Source of the DNA: Pelagovum sp. HNIBRBA483
GTDB lineage: Bacteria; Pseudomonadota; Alphaproteobacteria; Rhodobacterales; Rhodobacteraceae
Assembly (NCBI RefSeq): GCF_040931995.1
Contig: NZ_CP162412.1
Span: 2,232,001 to 2,296,000 of the forward strand
Direction of reading: 5' to 3'
Length of the DNA stretch: 64,000 nt
Every line of letters starts with the position of its first letter. Position 1 is the stretch's first letter. A program made the translations under genes and the position numbers. This document shows positions 27,246 to 35,169 of this stretch, piece by piece. The notes below the pieces were generated by a model. That model searched no databases. It was given only the letters and a program-made list of their open reading frames with translations, and was not told the origin of the DNA.

Positions 27246-27806
27246 ATGCAGCGCATTGTCTGGGTTCTTGCCGCGACGGCCCTCGTCGCTCTGGCCGCCT
27301 GTAATCCGGGCGGCCTGAACCGTCCTGACGGGCTCTACGCGCCCGGAGTCACGATAGGCGACGGCACGGATCACCTCGCCGCAGGGCACCGTGCGATGGC
27401 TGGCGGTGAATATGAGCTTGCGCTGAAATCCTTCACCCGCGCCGCCGCGCAACAAGGGTTGAATGCCGAAATCCTCGCCGCCCTCGGCTCCGCCAACCTG
27501 TCGCTCGGGCGGCTTGGTCAAGCCGAAGACTTCCTACGCCGCGCGCTGGAAGAGGATGGCGACTTCCCCGAAGCATGGAACAATCTCGGCGTCGTCCTGA
27601 TGGAAAAAGGCCAGATCGCCGAAGCCACGTTCGTGTTCCGTCGCGCCTATGCAACGGACAACGGCGATTCCGACGAAATCAGAGACAACCTGCGGTTGGC
27701 ACTCGCCATGATGGACGAGAGCCGCTATTCTCAGGAACCAGAAACCGCAGAGTTCCAGTTGATCCGGCGCAACTATGGCGACTATGTCCTGCTGCCGGCA
27801 AATTGA
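27246..27806 (+). CDS. TPR lipoprotein of the tad locus
   Basis: The 186-residue lipoprotein has a lipobox ending LAAC (C19) and about three tetratricopeptide repeats (AAGHRAMAGGEYELALKSFTRAA, LAALGSANLSLGRLGQAEDFLRRAL and AWNNLGVVLMEKGQIAEATFVFRRAY). The ATG at 27246 is chosen because it places the signal peptide at the N-terminus. Together with the next gene it makes a pair of TPR lipoproteins. TadD in other systems assists assembly or stability of the secretin, and one or both of these probably fills that role. Confidence 0.88.
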   Translation: MQRIVWVLAATALVALAACNPGGLNRPDGLYAPGVTIGDGTDHLAAGHRAMAGGEYELALKSFTRAAAQQGLNAEILAALGSANLSLGRLGQAEDFLRRALEEDGDFPEAWNNLGVVLMEKGQIAEATFVFRRAYATDNGDSDEIRDNLRLALAMMDESRYSQEPETAEFQLIRRNYGDYVLLPAN

Positions 27807-27834
27807 GAGACGAGCAACAAAAGGACGCAGGCAA

Positions 27835-28689
27835 ATGCGCCATTCCATCGCGATACTGGCCGGAGTAGCCGGATTGCTGACCCTCTCCGCCTGCCAGCAA
27901 ACAGGCGATCAGGTCGTGGCCGAGGCCATGAAGGACGTCAACGTCATCGACGAGAGCAACCTCAACGATGTGATGCTCACCGTCGCAGACCCCGAAGAGG
28001 CCGTCGCCTATTTCCGCCGCACGCTTGCGGGCCAGCCGGAACGGATCGACCTGCGCCGCGGCCTTGCCAAATCGCTCACCCGCGCCCGCCGCACGACCGA
28101 GGCCGTCGCCGCATGGAAGGCCGTTGTCGAACATCCCGACACCACCGATGATGACCGCGTCGATCTTGCTGATGCTCTGATCCGCGACAATCAGTGGGAA
28201 GAGGCCGAGCAAGTGCTCAATGCCGTCCCCCCCACGCATGAAACCTATGCCCGTTACCGGCTCGAAGCGATGGTCGCTGACAGCAACGAGCAATGGGACC
28301 GTGCCGATAGCTTCTATGAAACCGCCATCGGCCTCACCACCCGCCCCGCCAGCGTGCTGAACAACTGGGGCTTCTCAAAACTCACGCGCGGCGATTTCGT
28401 CGGTGCCGAAACCCTCTTCGCCGATGCGCTGAACGCCGATCCGGGCCTCTTCACCGCCAAGAACAACCTCGCGCTGGCGCGTGGAGCGCAGCGTAACTAC
28501 GATGTTCCTGTGGTCACGATGACCCAGATCGAGCGCGCCCAGATCCTCCACACGCTGGCGCTTACCGCCGTAAAGCAAGGCGATGTCGTCATCGCAAAAG
28601 GGCTGTTGCAGCAAGCGATTGATACCCACCCGCAGCACTTCGAGGCGGCCGTCCGCGCCCTGCGCGCGCTCGAGTCGAGCGGCACCTGA
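27835..28689 (+). CDS. tadD: TadD-like TPR lipoprotein
   Basis: The 284-residue lipoprotein has a lipobox ending LSAC (C20) and at least four TPR units between about residues 55 and 275, including AVAYFRRTLAGQPERIDLRRGLAKSL, TRPASVLNNWGFSKLTRGDFVGAETLFADAL and VVIAKGLLQQAIDTHPQHFEAAVRAL. Length and position before the prepilin peptidase fit TadD. Its stop overlaps the cpaA start (TGATG). I cannot tell from sequence alone which of the two TPR lipoproteins is the functional TadD. Confidence 0.85.
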   Translation: MRHSIAILAGVAGLLTLSACQQTGDQVVAEAMKDVNVIDESNLNDVMLTVADPEEAVAYFRRTLAGQPERIDLRRGLAKSLTRARRTTEAVAAWKAVVEHPDTTDDDRVDLADALIRDNQWEEAEQVLNAVPPTHETYARYRLEAMVADSNEQWDRADSFYETAIGLTTRPASVLNNWGFSKLTRGDFVGAETLFADALNADPGLFTAKNNLALARGAQRNYDVPVVTMTQIERAQILHTLALTAVKQGDVVIAKGLLQQAIDTHPQHFEAAVRALRALESSGT

Positions 28690-29183
28690 TGTCGGCCGGT
28701 CTGACCGCTGCCCAAGCGCTCTGGTTTCTGCCAGTGGTGCTGCCGCTGTCCTTCTACACCGCCTACACCGATCTCAGCACCATGAAGATCCGCAATCACG
28801 CGGTCGTGGCGCTGGTGATCGGCTTCGCGGTGCTTGGTCTCTTTGCGCTCCCTTTCGAGGATTACCTCTGGCGATGGAGCCATTTGGCTGTGGTGCTGGT
28901 CATTGGCATCGGCCTGAACGCCATCGGCGCGATTGGCGCCGGTGACGCCAAATTCGCCGCCGCCGCCGCGCCCTTCATCGCCTTGGCAGATGTCAGGCCG
29001 CTGCTCTATCTCTTTGCTGGCTGCCTGATCACCGGCTATCTCGCCCACCGGCTTATCCGCGGCTCGCCGCTGCGCAAGCTCGCGCCGGAATGGGAAAGCT
29101 GGTCCGCAGGGCGCCGCTTCCCGATGGGCCTGCCCTTGGGCATGACCCTCTCGCTCTACTGTCTCCTGCCGTTCCTCGGCTAG
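28689..29183 (+). CDS. cpaA: Prepilin peptidase CpaA/TadV (A24 family)
   Basis: This is an inner-membrane aspartic protease that cleaves the Flp leader peptides. The 164-residue protein has six predicted helices and the two catalytic aspartates, D28 in YTDLSTMKIRN and D86 in the GxGD motif GAGDAKF. It lacks the N-terminal cytoplasmic methyltransferase region of PilD, as CpaA/TadV proteins do. The gene is the last of the tad locus, and its stop codon overlaps that of the convergent membrane protein gene (CTAG). Confidence 0.95.
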   Translation: MSAGLTAAQALWFLPVVLPLSFYTAYTDLSTMKIRNHAVVALVIGFAVLGLFALPFEDYLWRWSHLAVVLVIGIGLNAIGAIGAGDAKFAAAAAPFIALADVRPLLYLFAGCLITGYLAHRLIRGSPLRKLAPEWESWSAGRRFPMGLPLGMTLSLYCLLPFLG

Positions 29184-30814
29184 CCGCGCTGGCGCTCGTA
29201 CAGGATGTAGATCGGCGTCCGCCGCACCTCCACCAACTCATCCGCCGCGCCGCTGGCCTCCAGCTCGTCAAGGATGTCCGCCTGCACCGAATGCGCGATG
29301 GGGCAGAGCGGCACCACCACATAATCCACATTCTCATACCCCGGCAGCCCGCCATAATACCACGGCGCGGCACCCTCGATTGGGGCGAAATCCGCGAACA
29401 GCCAATAGGACGAGAGCAAATCCGCCGCCATCAACCGCGCGCCCTTGCCGCCGTAACCCGCCGCGGCGATATCCTGCGCAGTGATGTCCAGCACCGAAGT
29501 CAGCCCTATCTCGGTCGTGCAATAGGGGAAGGTTTCACCCTTGAAATCCGCGACCTTCTCCCGCTCCTGCGGCTCCAGATACGCGGCATAGGCACTGTCA
29601 GGCCCGTCCAGCGCGACCCGCGCATCAATACGCTGCACACGAATATCACCACCCTGTAAATCCGCATGCACCCCACCGCGCGGCATCAGGGGCACAAACT
29701 GTTCAAGCGGCGTCAGGTAATGCCGGAACGGGCTGTAGGCCACGTTCACAAGGCTCGGCGTCCCCATCGCCACGGCAATCGCTGCCGTGACACCCAGCGC
29801 CTGCCGCATCGACCACCCGCTGCCATTGAGCACGTCATGCACCGGGCGGCTCGCCAGCAGCAACACCGCCACAAGGATCAGCCATTGCGGATCGTTGCCG
29901 TAGTTCTGGAACGTCACGAAAAAGAACCCCGGCACCAGCGTCAGCAGGATCAGCCCGCCATGTTCGTCGCGGGCTTGGCGCAAAAAGACCACCCCCGCCA
30001 GAAGTGTCAGCGATGCACCCAGATGCGACGGCGACGCCACCACCTCGCCCAAATCGCCGCTGGGCTGGGGGCGGATCTCCGACCGTGCCACCGTCAGCAG
30101 GTCGTCGATATAGGCCAACCAATAGCCAAACCCCAGCCAGAGCGTCAGCAAAGCGGCAATCACCCCGCCCGTCACCAACGCCCATAAGAGCGCCTTGCGC
30201 TGTTCCGTCACCCAAAGCGCAAAGGCAATCGGCGCGACGAAGGCAACGGCATAAGTCACTTTGATCATCACCAATGCCGCGACCAAAGCGCCGATGATCA
30301 CCCCGTCCAGCACCGGCAAATTCGGGTGCACCGGCCTGCGAAACGCCGCAAGGATCGCCACAAAAGCCGCCGCCCACGCCCAACGATTATAATGCATCGA
30401 AACCGAGATCCCCGCCTCGGCTTCCCCATGCACCAAGGCAAGGATCAGGATCAGCACGAACCCGCCAAAAACCGGCGCCAGCCGTGGCGAGAGGCGGCTC
30501 ATGCTCACCCACCACACCGCCGGCAGCATCACCGCCGCAACCAGTATCTGGCTCCAGATCAGCGCATGGCCGATCCCCATGCCCGCCTTCACCAACAGCA
30601 CAATCGGCGCAAAGGCCAATGCGCCAATCGGCGTCATGAAATCCAGATGCGGGCGCTGCCCTTCGGCCATGCGGAAGATGATCTCGACCAGATGCAGCGT
30701 GTCGCCCTCGTGCTTGGCGATGTAAAGCCCATCGCGCAGCACACTGATCCCCGACCAGACAAAGAAGATCCCCACCAGAATCCCCAGTAATATCACCGGA
30801 TTTGGTCTACTCAT
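29180..30814 (-). CDS. Polytopic membrane protein, GT-C glycosyltransferase-like
   Basis: This 544-residue protein has about 11 predicted helices and no residues that name a family with certainty. The first periplasmic loop holds an acidic segment (AKHEGDTLHLVE) and PHLDFMTPIGALAF, and the arrangement resembles GT-C enzymes, which use polyprenyl-phosphate sugars and keep acidic catalytic residues in the first loop. The last 160 residues are a soluble domain. The start at 30814 is chosen for GAGG upstream. It is convergent with cpaA, sharing stop codons. The function is not recognised; glycosyl transfer is inference from topology. Confidence 0.7.
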   Translation of the reverse strand: MSRPNPVILLGILVGIFFVWSGISVLRDGLYIAKHEGDTLHLVEIIFRMAEGQRPHLDFMTPIGALAFAPIVLLVKAGMGIGHALIWSQILVAAVMLPAVWWVSMSRLSPRLAPVFGGFVLILILALVHGEAEAGISVSMHYNRWAWAAAFVAILAAFRRPVHPNLPVLDGVIIGALVAALVMIKVTYAVAFVAPIAFALWVTEQRKALLWALVTGGVIAALLTLWLGFGYWLAYIDDLLTVARSEIRPQPSGDLGEVVASPSHLGASLTLLAGVVFLRQARDEHGGLILLTLVPGFFFVTFQNYGNDPQWLILVAVLLLASRPVHDVLNGSGWSMRQALGVTAAIAVAMGTPSLVNVAYSPFRHYLTPLEQFVPLMPRGGVHADLQGGDIRVQRIDARVALDGPDSAYAAYLEPQEREKVADFKGETFPYCTTEIGLTSVLDITAQDIAAAGYGGKGARLMAADLLSSYWLFADFAPIEGAAPWYYGGLPGYENVDYVVVPLCPIAHSVQADILDELEASGAADELVEVRRTPIYILYERQRG

Positions 30815-30961
30815 GCCTGCCTCGCCCATAGATTGTCCATTTTTTCGCCACAATAACCCTGCAAGCTCAAGCTGACAAAGCGTGACCGCCTGCCTTCGGT
30901 GCTTCTGTTGCAAGGCGAGTCACTTGTGCCACAACCCTAGGCAGACGCGCAGAGGCCACAG

Positions 30962-32272
30962 ATGAATATGGAAACCACCGCCATCATGGCGCCCCCCGCC
31001 CCGAAATCGTTGGAGCAGATGCAACTGCCCACGGTGATGATGCGGGATATCCTGCTGAAAACCATCTTCCGCATGAACCTGTCGATGGTGAGCGAACTGT
31101 CCCGTGCCATCTGCCTGCCAGTGCCAGTGACGCAAACCCTGATCGACCTCGCGCGCAGCCAGCGGCTTCTTGAAGCGACCGGCACGCTCAATCCGCTGGC
31201 GGGCGATGAAATGGGCTACCAACTTACCGATAACGGCAAGGCCCGCGCGCTCGATGCGCTGGCCCAGTCCGAATATTACGGCGCGATGCCGGTGCCGATG
31301 GCCGTTTATGCCGAACAGGTGAAGCGCCAGTCGATCCGCAACATTCAGGTCACACGCGACCAACTCACCGGCGCAATGGGTCATCTGGTGCTGCCGGATG
31401 ATCTTCTTTCAAATCTTGGTCCCGCTGTCTCCGCTGGGCGCTCGGTGCTGATGTACGGCCCACCGGGCAACGGTAAATCCTCCATCTCCAACGGCATCCG
31501 TGACGCTCTTGGCGATAAAATCTACATTCCCCGCGCCATCGAATATTCCGGTCAGGTGATCACCGTGTATGACCCGATCGTGCACACCGCCGCCGAAGAG
31601 CAGGTCGATGACCCCAACGCGCTGCGCCGCAGCTCCAACCGCTATGACACCCGCTATGTCCGCTGCGACCGCCCCACCGTGATCACCGGCGGCGAGCTGT
31701 CGCTCGATATGCTCGATCTCGTCTACAACCCCGTCGCCCGCACCTATCAGGCACCCTTGCAGCTTAAGTCCACCGGCGGCGTATTCATCATTGACGACTT
31801 GGGCCGCCAAGAGGAGCCACCGCAGAAAATCGTCAACCGCTGGATCGTTCCGCTAGAGGAAAACCGCGATATCCTCGCCCTGCAATCGGGCGAGAAATTC
31901 GAGGTTCCCTTCGATACGCTGGTGATCTTCTCGACGAACTTCCACCCGAACGAGATTTTCGACAAAGCCGCGCTGCGCCGGATTTTCTACAAGATCAAGA
32001 TCGACGGCCCCAATAAGGAAAACTTCCTCAAGATCTTCGCGATGGTCGCCCGCAAGAAGGGCATGCCGCTGGATGAAGCCGCGTTGCTGCACCTGCTCAA
32101 TGTCAAATACCCGACGATCGATAACATCTACGCCAACTACCAGCCGGTGTTCCTGATCGACCAAATGATTTCCATTTGCGAGTTCGAGGGAATTCCCTAC
32201 CAGATGACGCCAGAGCTGATCGACCGCGCATGGGCCAATATGTTTGTCCGCGAGGAAACCATCGTTCACTAG
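30962..32272 (+). CDS. AAA-family ATPase with N-terminal winged-helix-like region
   Basis: This 436-residue ATPase has Walker A GPPGNGKSS (166-174), Walker B GVFIIDDLGRQ, and a sensor-like VIFSTNF. Residues 1 to about 130 look like a helical winged-helix domain (LLKTIFRMNLSMVSELSRAICLPVPVTQTLIDLARSQRLLE). It resembles a family of uncharacterised AAA proteins found near Tad pilus genes in alphaproteobacteria, but I cannot name it. It is divergent from the GT-C-like gene across 147 nt. A role as regulator or assembly factor for the pilus is possible; nothing proves it. Confidence 0.85.
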   Translation: MNMETTAIMAPPAPKSLEQMQLPTVMMRDILLKTIFRMNLSMVSELSRAICLPVPVTQTLIDLARSQRLLEATGTLNPLAGDEMGYQLTDNGKARALDALAQSEYYGAMPVPMAVYAEQVKRQSIRNIQVTRDQLTGAMGHLVLPDDLLSNLGPAVSAGRSVLMYGPPGNGKSSISNGIRDALGDKIYIPRAIEYSGQVITVYDPIVHTAAEEQVDDPNALRRSSNRYDTRYVRCDRPTVITGGELSLDMLDLVYNPVARTYQAPLQLKSTGGVFIIDDLGRQEEPPQKIVNRWIVPLEENRDILALQSGEKFEVPFDTLVIFSTNFHPNEIFDKAALRRIFYKIKIDGPNKENFLKIFAMVARKKGMPLDEAALLHLLNVKYPTIDNIYANYQPVFLIDQMISICEFEGIPYQMTPELIDRAWANMFVREETIVH

Positions 32273-32279
32273 CGCCACA

Positions 32280-32415
32280 GCGCCAGCGCCTGCCCGTGGG
32301 ATGGCGCCGCGCCGCTTGAACGCCAGCGTTTTATCGGCCCACGAACATGTAACCTCCGAGGTCACTGCAAACGTCGCCAAAGCGCCAGCCCGACGAGACG
32401 GGCAGGCGCTGGCGC
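32280..32415. repeat. 18-bp perfect inverted repeat with 100-bp spacer
   Basis: The arms GCGCCAGCGCCTGCCCGT (32280-32297) and its exact reverse complement (32398-32415) flank a 100-nt segment between the AAA ATPase and hrpB genes. The spacer contains a smaller palindrome AACGC-CA-GCGTT (32319-32330). A transcript of either strand could fold into a long stem. No T-run follows, so this is not a standard terminator. Confidence 0.8.
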
Positions 32416-32491
32416 GGCGGCCTGCGGCCTTGTTCCGCGCCCGCCAAACGCAAACCATTGTCCTTTCCCCCCGCTTGGGGGATGAAAGGGC

Positions 32492-34921
32492 ATGCAAGCG
32501 CCCCTGCCGATAGACGCCGTGATCCCCGACCTCCTCGCCGCCCTCAGCGGCGCAGGCCGCGCTGTGCTGCAAGCCCCTCCCGGCGCGGGCAAAACCACCC
32601 GCGTACCGCTGGCGCTCCTGCATGAGGGCCGCATCCAAGGCCGCATCCTGATGTTAGAGCCGCGCCGCCTCGCCACACGCGCCGCCGCCGAGCGCTTGGC
32701 CGAACAACTGGGCGAGAAACCCGGCGCAACCGTCGGCTACCGCATGCGCGGCGACAGCCGCACCGGCCCCCAAACCCGTATCGAGGTCGTGACCGAAGGC
32801 ATCCTCACCCGCATGATCCAGTCCGATCCCGAGCTTTCCGGCATCGGCGCGGTGATCTTCGACGAATTCCACGAGCGCTCCCTCCACGCCGATCTCGGCC
32901 TAGCGCTCGTCGGGGAAATCCGCGCCGCCCTGCGCCCTGATCTTACGCTTCTCGTGATGTCCGCCACGCTCGACGCCGCCCCCGTCGCCGCACTCCTTGA
33001 CGACGCCCCGATCATCACCTCCCAAGGCAGCAGTTTCTCCGTCGAGATCCGCCACCGTGATGCACCTTGGCCCAAAACCGCGCGGATCGAGGCCGTCACC
33101 GCCGATGCGGTGCGCGACGCCCTCGCAGCGGAAGACGGAAACATCCTCGTCTTTCTCCCCGGCGAGGGAGAGATCCGCCGCACCCAAGCGCGGCTCGACG
33201 GCACCCTGCCCGCCGATGTCACCCTCGCGCCTCTTTACGGGGCGCTGCCCTTCGCCAAACAACGCGCCGCCATCGCCCCGCCCGCCACGGGGCGCAAGAT
33301 CGTGCTCGCCACCTCCATCGCCGAAACCTCGCTGACCATCGAAGGCATCCGCGTGGTGATCGACGCAGGCCGCGCCCGCCGCGCCCGCTTTGACCCCGGC
33401 TCCGGCATGTCGCGGTTGGTGACAGAGCGCGTCACCCGCGCCGAAGCCGACCAGCGTGCAGGTCGCGCCGGTCGCCTCACCCCCGGTGTCGCCTACCGGC
33501 TCTGGACAAAGGGCGAAGAAGGCGCGCTCGCCGCCTTCCCGCCCGCCGAGGTCGAATCCGCCGATCTCGCGCCGCTGGCGCTGGAACTGGCGCTCTGGGG
33601 CTCCGCCGATCTGCCCTTCCTCACCGCGCCGCCCGCCGGTGCGCTGGCAGAGGCACAGGCGCTTCTCACCGCCCTTGGTGCGCTCGATGATCAGGGCCGC
33701 ATCACCGCCCACGGCCGCGCCATCGCCGCGCTGCCCCTGCACCCGCGCCTTGCACATATGGCGCTCACGGCGGGCCGCCCCGCAGCCCCCCTCGCCGCCC
33801 TTCTGGCCGAGCGCGACCCTCTCAGCAACGCACCAAGCGACATCACCCTGCGCCTCAAGGCGATCAATGGCCGCTACGACGGCCCCGGCACCGCCAACCC
33901 CGCCGCGCTGGAGCGTATCCGCGCCGAGGCCAAGCGCCTCGCCCGCGATCTGCCCGACCGCCCCGCGCTCTCGGCGGGCGAAATGCTGGCGCTTGCCTAC
34001 CCCGACCGTATCGGCCTGCGGCGCAAAGGGGACGCGCCGCGCTATGTGCTTTCGGGCGGCAAGGGCGCGGTGCTCCCTGATGACGACCCGCTCGCCGGTC
34101 AACGCCTGATCGTCGCCTGCGATCTCGATGGCGACCGGCGCGAAGCCCGCATCCGCCTCTGCGCGCCCATGACCGACAGCGCCCTGCGCGCCCAATTCGG
34201 AGATCGCATCGCATGGCAGGACCATTGCGGATGGTCCCGCCGCGAGCGCCGCGTCTTGGCCCGCCAGCAGGAGGTCTTCGGCGCACTGGTGCTGGATGAC
34301 CGCAACTGGCCCGATGCCCCGTCCGAGGCGCTCTCCCGCGCCATGTGCGACGGCATTCGCGAGCTGGGCCTGCGGCTCTCCCCCGCAGCCGAGCGCTTCC
34401 GCGCCCGCGTATCCCTGATCCGGCAGGAAGCACCCGATGCCCTGCCGCCCGTTGACGACGCCCATCTCCTCGACACGCTGGCGGAATGGCTCACCCCTTA
34501 TCTCACCGGCGTCACCACCGCCGACGACTGGAAGCGCTTCGACGCGCTCGACGCGCTCCGCGCCCGCCTGACATGGGATCAGATGCAGATGCTCGACGCC
34601 GCAGCGCCTGCCCATTTCGAAACGCCCCTCGGCCGCCGCATCCCCATCGATTACGCCTCCGACCCGCCCGAAATCACGCTCCGCCTGCAAGAGATGTTCG
34701 GCGTCACCCGTCACCCCACGGTGGGCGGCACAGCGCTCAAGGTCACGCTCCTCTCACCGGGGCAGAAGCCGGTGCAAACCACGACCGATATCCCGGGCTT
34801 CTGGCGCAGTTCTTATGCTGACGTGCGCAAAGACATGCGCGGCCGTTACCCCAAACACCCGTGGCCCGAGGACCCCATCGTGGCCGACCCGACCCTCCGC
34901 GCCAAACCCCGCAAAGGGTAA
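32492..34921 (+). CDS. hrpB: ATP-dependent RNA helicase HrpB
   Basis: This DEAH/DExH-type superfamily 2 helicase of 809 residues fits the usual HrpB length. Motif I is APPGAGKTTR (K34), motif II DEFH (124-127), motif III SATLD, then ATSIAETSLTIEGIRVVIDAG and QRAGRAGR (motif VI). The HrpB C-terminal domain follows with GRRIPIDYASDPPEITLRLQEMFG and HPWPEDP near the end. The exact cellular role of HrpB is unsettled in most bacteria. A strong intrinsic terminator lies about 120 nt downstream. Confidence 0.96.
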   Translation: MQAPLPIDAVIPDLLAALSGAGRAVLQAPPGAGKTTRVPLALLHEGRIQGRILMLEPRRLATRAAAERLAEQLGEKPGATVGYRMRGDSRTGPQTRIEVVTEGILTRMIQSDPELSGIGAVIFDEFHERSLHADLGLALVGEIRAALRPDLTLLVMSATLDAAPVAALLDDAPIITSQGSSFSVEIRHRDAPWPKTARIEAVTADAVRDALAAEDGNILVFLPGEGEIRRTQARLDGTLPADVTLAPLYGALPFAKQRAAIAPPATGRKIVLATSIAETSLTIEGIRVVIDAGRARRARFDPGSGMSRLVTERVTRAEADQRAGRAGRLTPGVAYRLWTKGEEGALAAFPPAEVESADLAPLALELALWGSADLPFLTAPPAGALAEAQALLTALGALDDQGRITAHGRAIAALPLHPRLAHMALTAGRPAAPLAALLAERDPLSNAPSDITLRLKAINGRYDGPGTANPAALERIRAEAKRLARDLPDRPALSAGEMLALAYPDRIGLRRKGDAPRYVLSGGKGAVLPDDDPLAGQRLIVACDLDGDRREARIRLCAPMTDSALRAQFGDRIAWQDHCGWSRRERRVLARQQEVFGALVLDDRNWPDAPSEALSRAMCDGIRELGLRLSPAAERFRARVSLIRQEAPDALPPVDDAHLLDTLAEWLTPYLTGVTTADDWKRFDALDALRARLTWDQMQMLDAAAPAHFETPLGRRIPIDYASDPPEITLRLQEMFGVTRHPTVGGTALKVTLLSPGQKPVQTTTDIPGFWRSSYADVRKDMRGRYPKHPWPEDPIVADPTLRAKPRKG

Positions 34922-35011
34922 TCCCCAAGGCGCGCGCGGCGGCCTTCGGCCTTTACTCCGCGCTCAGGCATTCCGCTTGATCCAGAAACAAACGACCAAA
35001 CGCGCGAAACA

Positions 35012-35032
35012 GCGGTGCGCCCCGCGCACCGC
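35012..35032 (+). repeat. Perfect short-loop hairpin downstream of hrpB
   Basis: The arms GCGGTGCGC and GCGCACCGC (9 bp) are separated by only CCC. The hairpin lies 6 nt before the terminator at 35038 and may stabilise the 3' end of the hrpB message. Between the hrpB stop and the gnd stop (34922-35169) I see no gene. Confidence 0.55.
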
Positions 35033-35037
35033 CGCGC

Positions 35038-35071
35038 AGCGTCCGACCGCCCCCTCGGGCGGACGCTTTTT
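35038..35071 (+). terminator. Strong intrinsic terminator after hrpB
   Basis: An 8-bp stem, AGCGTCCG and CGGACGCT (35038-35045 and 35060-35067), with a 14-nt loop is followed by a run of five T. It is correctly placed to end the hrpB transcript before the convergent gnd gene. Confidence 0.85.
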
Positions 35072-35169
35072 CACCCTCTCCGAACGCTCACAATGAGGGA
35101 TTAGATGTCACCATCAAGCGGCGACCACTCAACAGTGGCGCGTCCACCCGCGGCCGGACACTCCGCGCC

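Noticed and set aside
32900-34714. 604-codon open frame on the minus strand
   Set aside because: It is antisense to hrpB, with low-complexity Gly/Ala/Glu composition and no domain.
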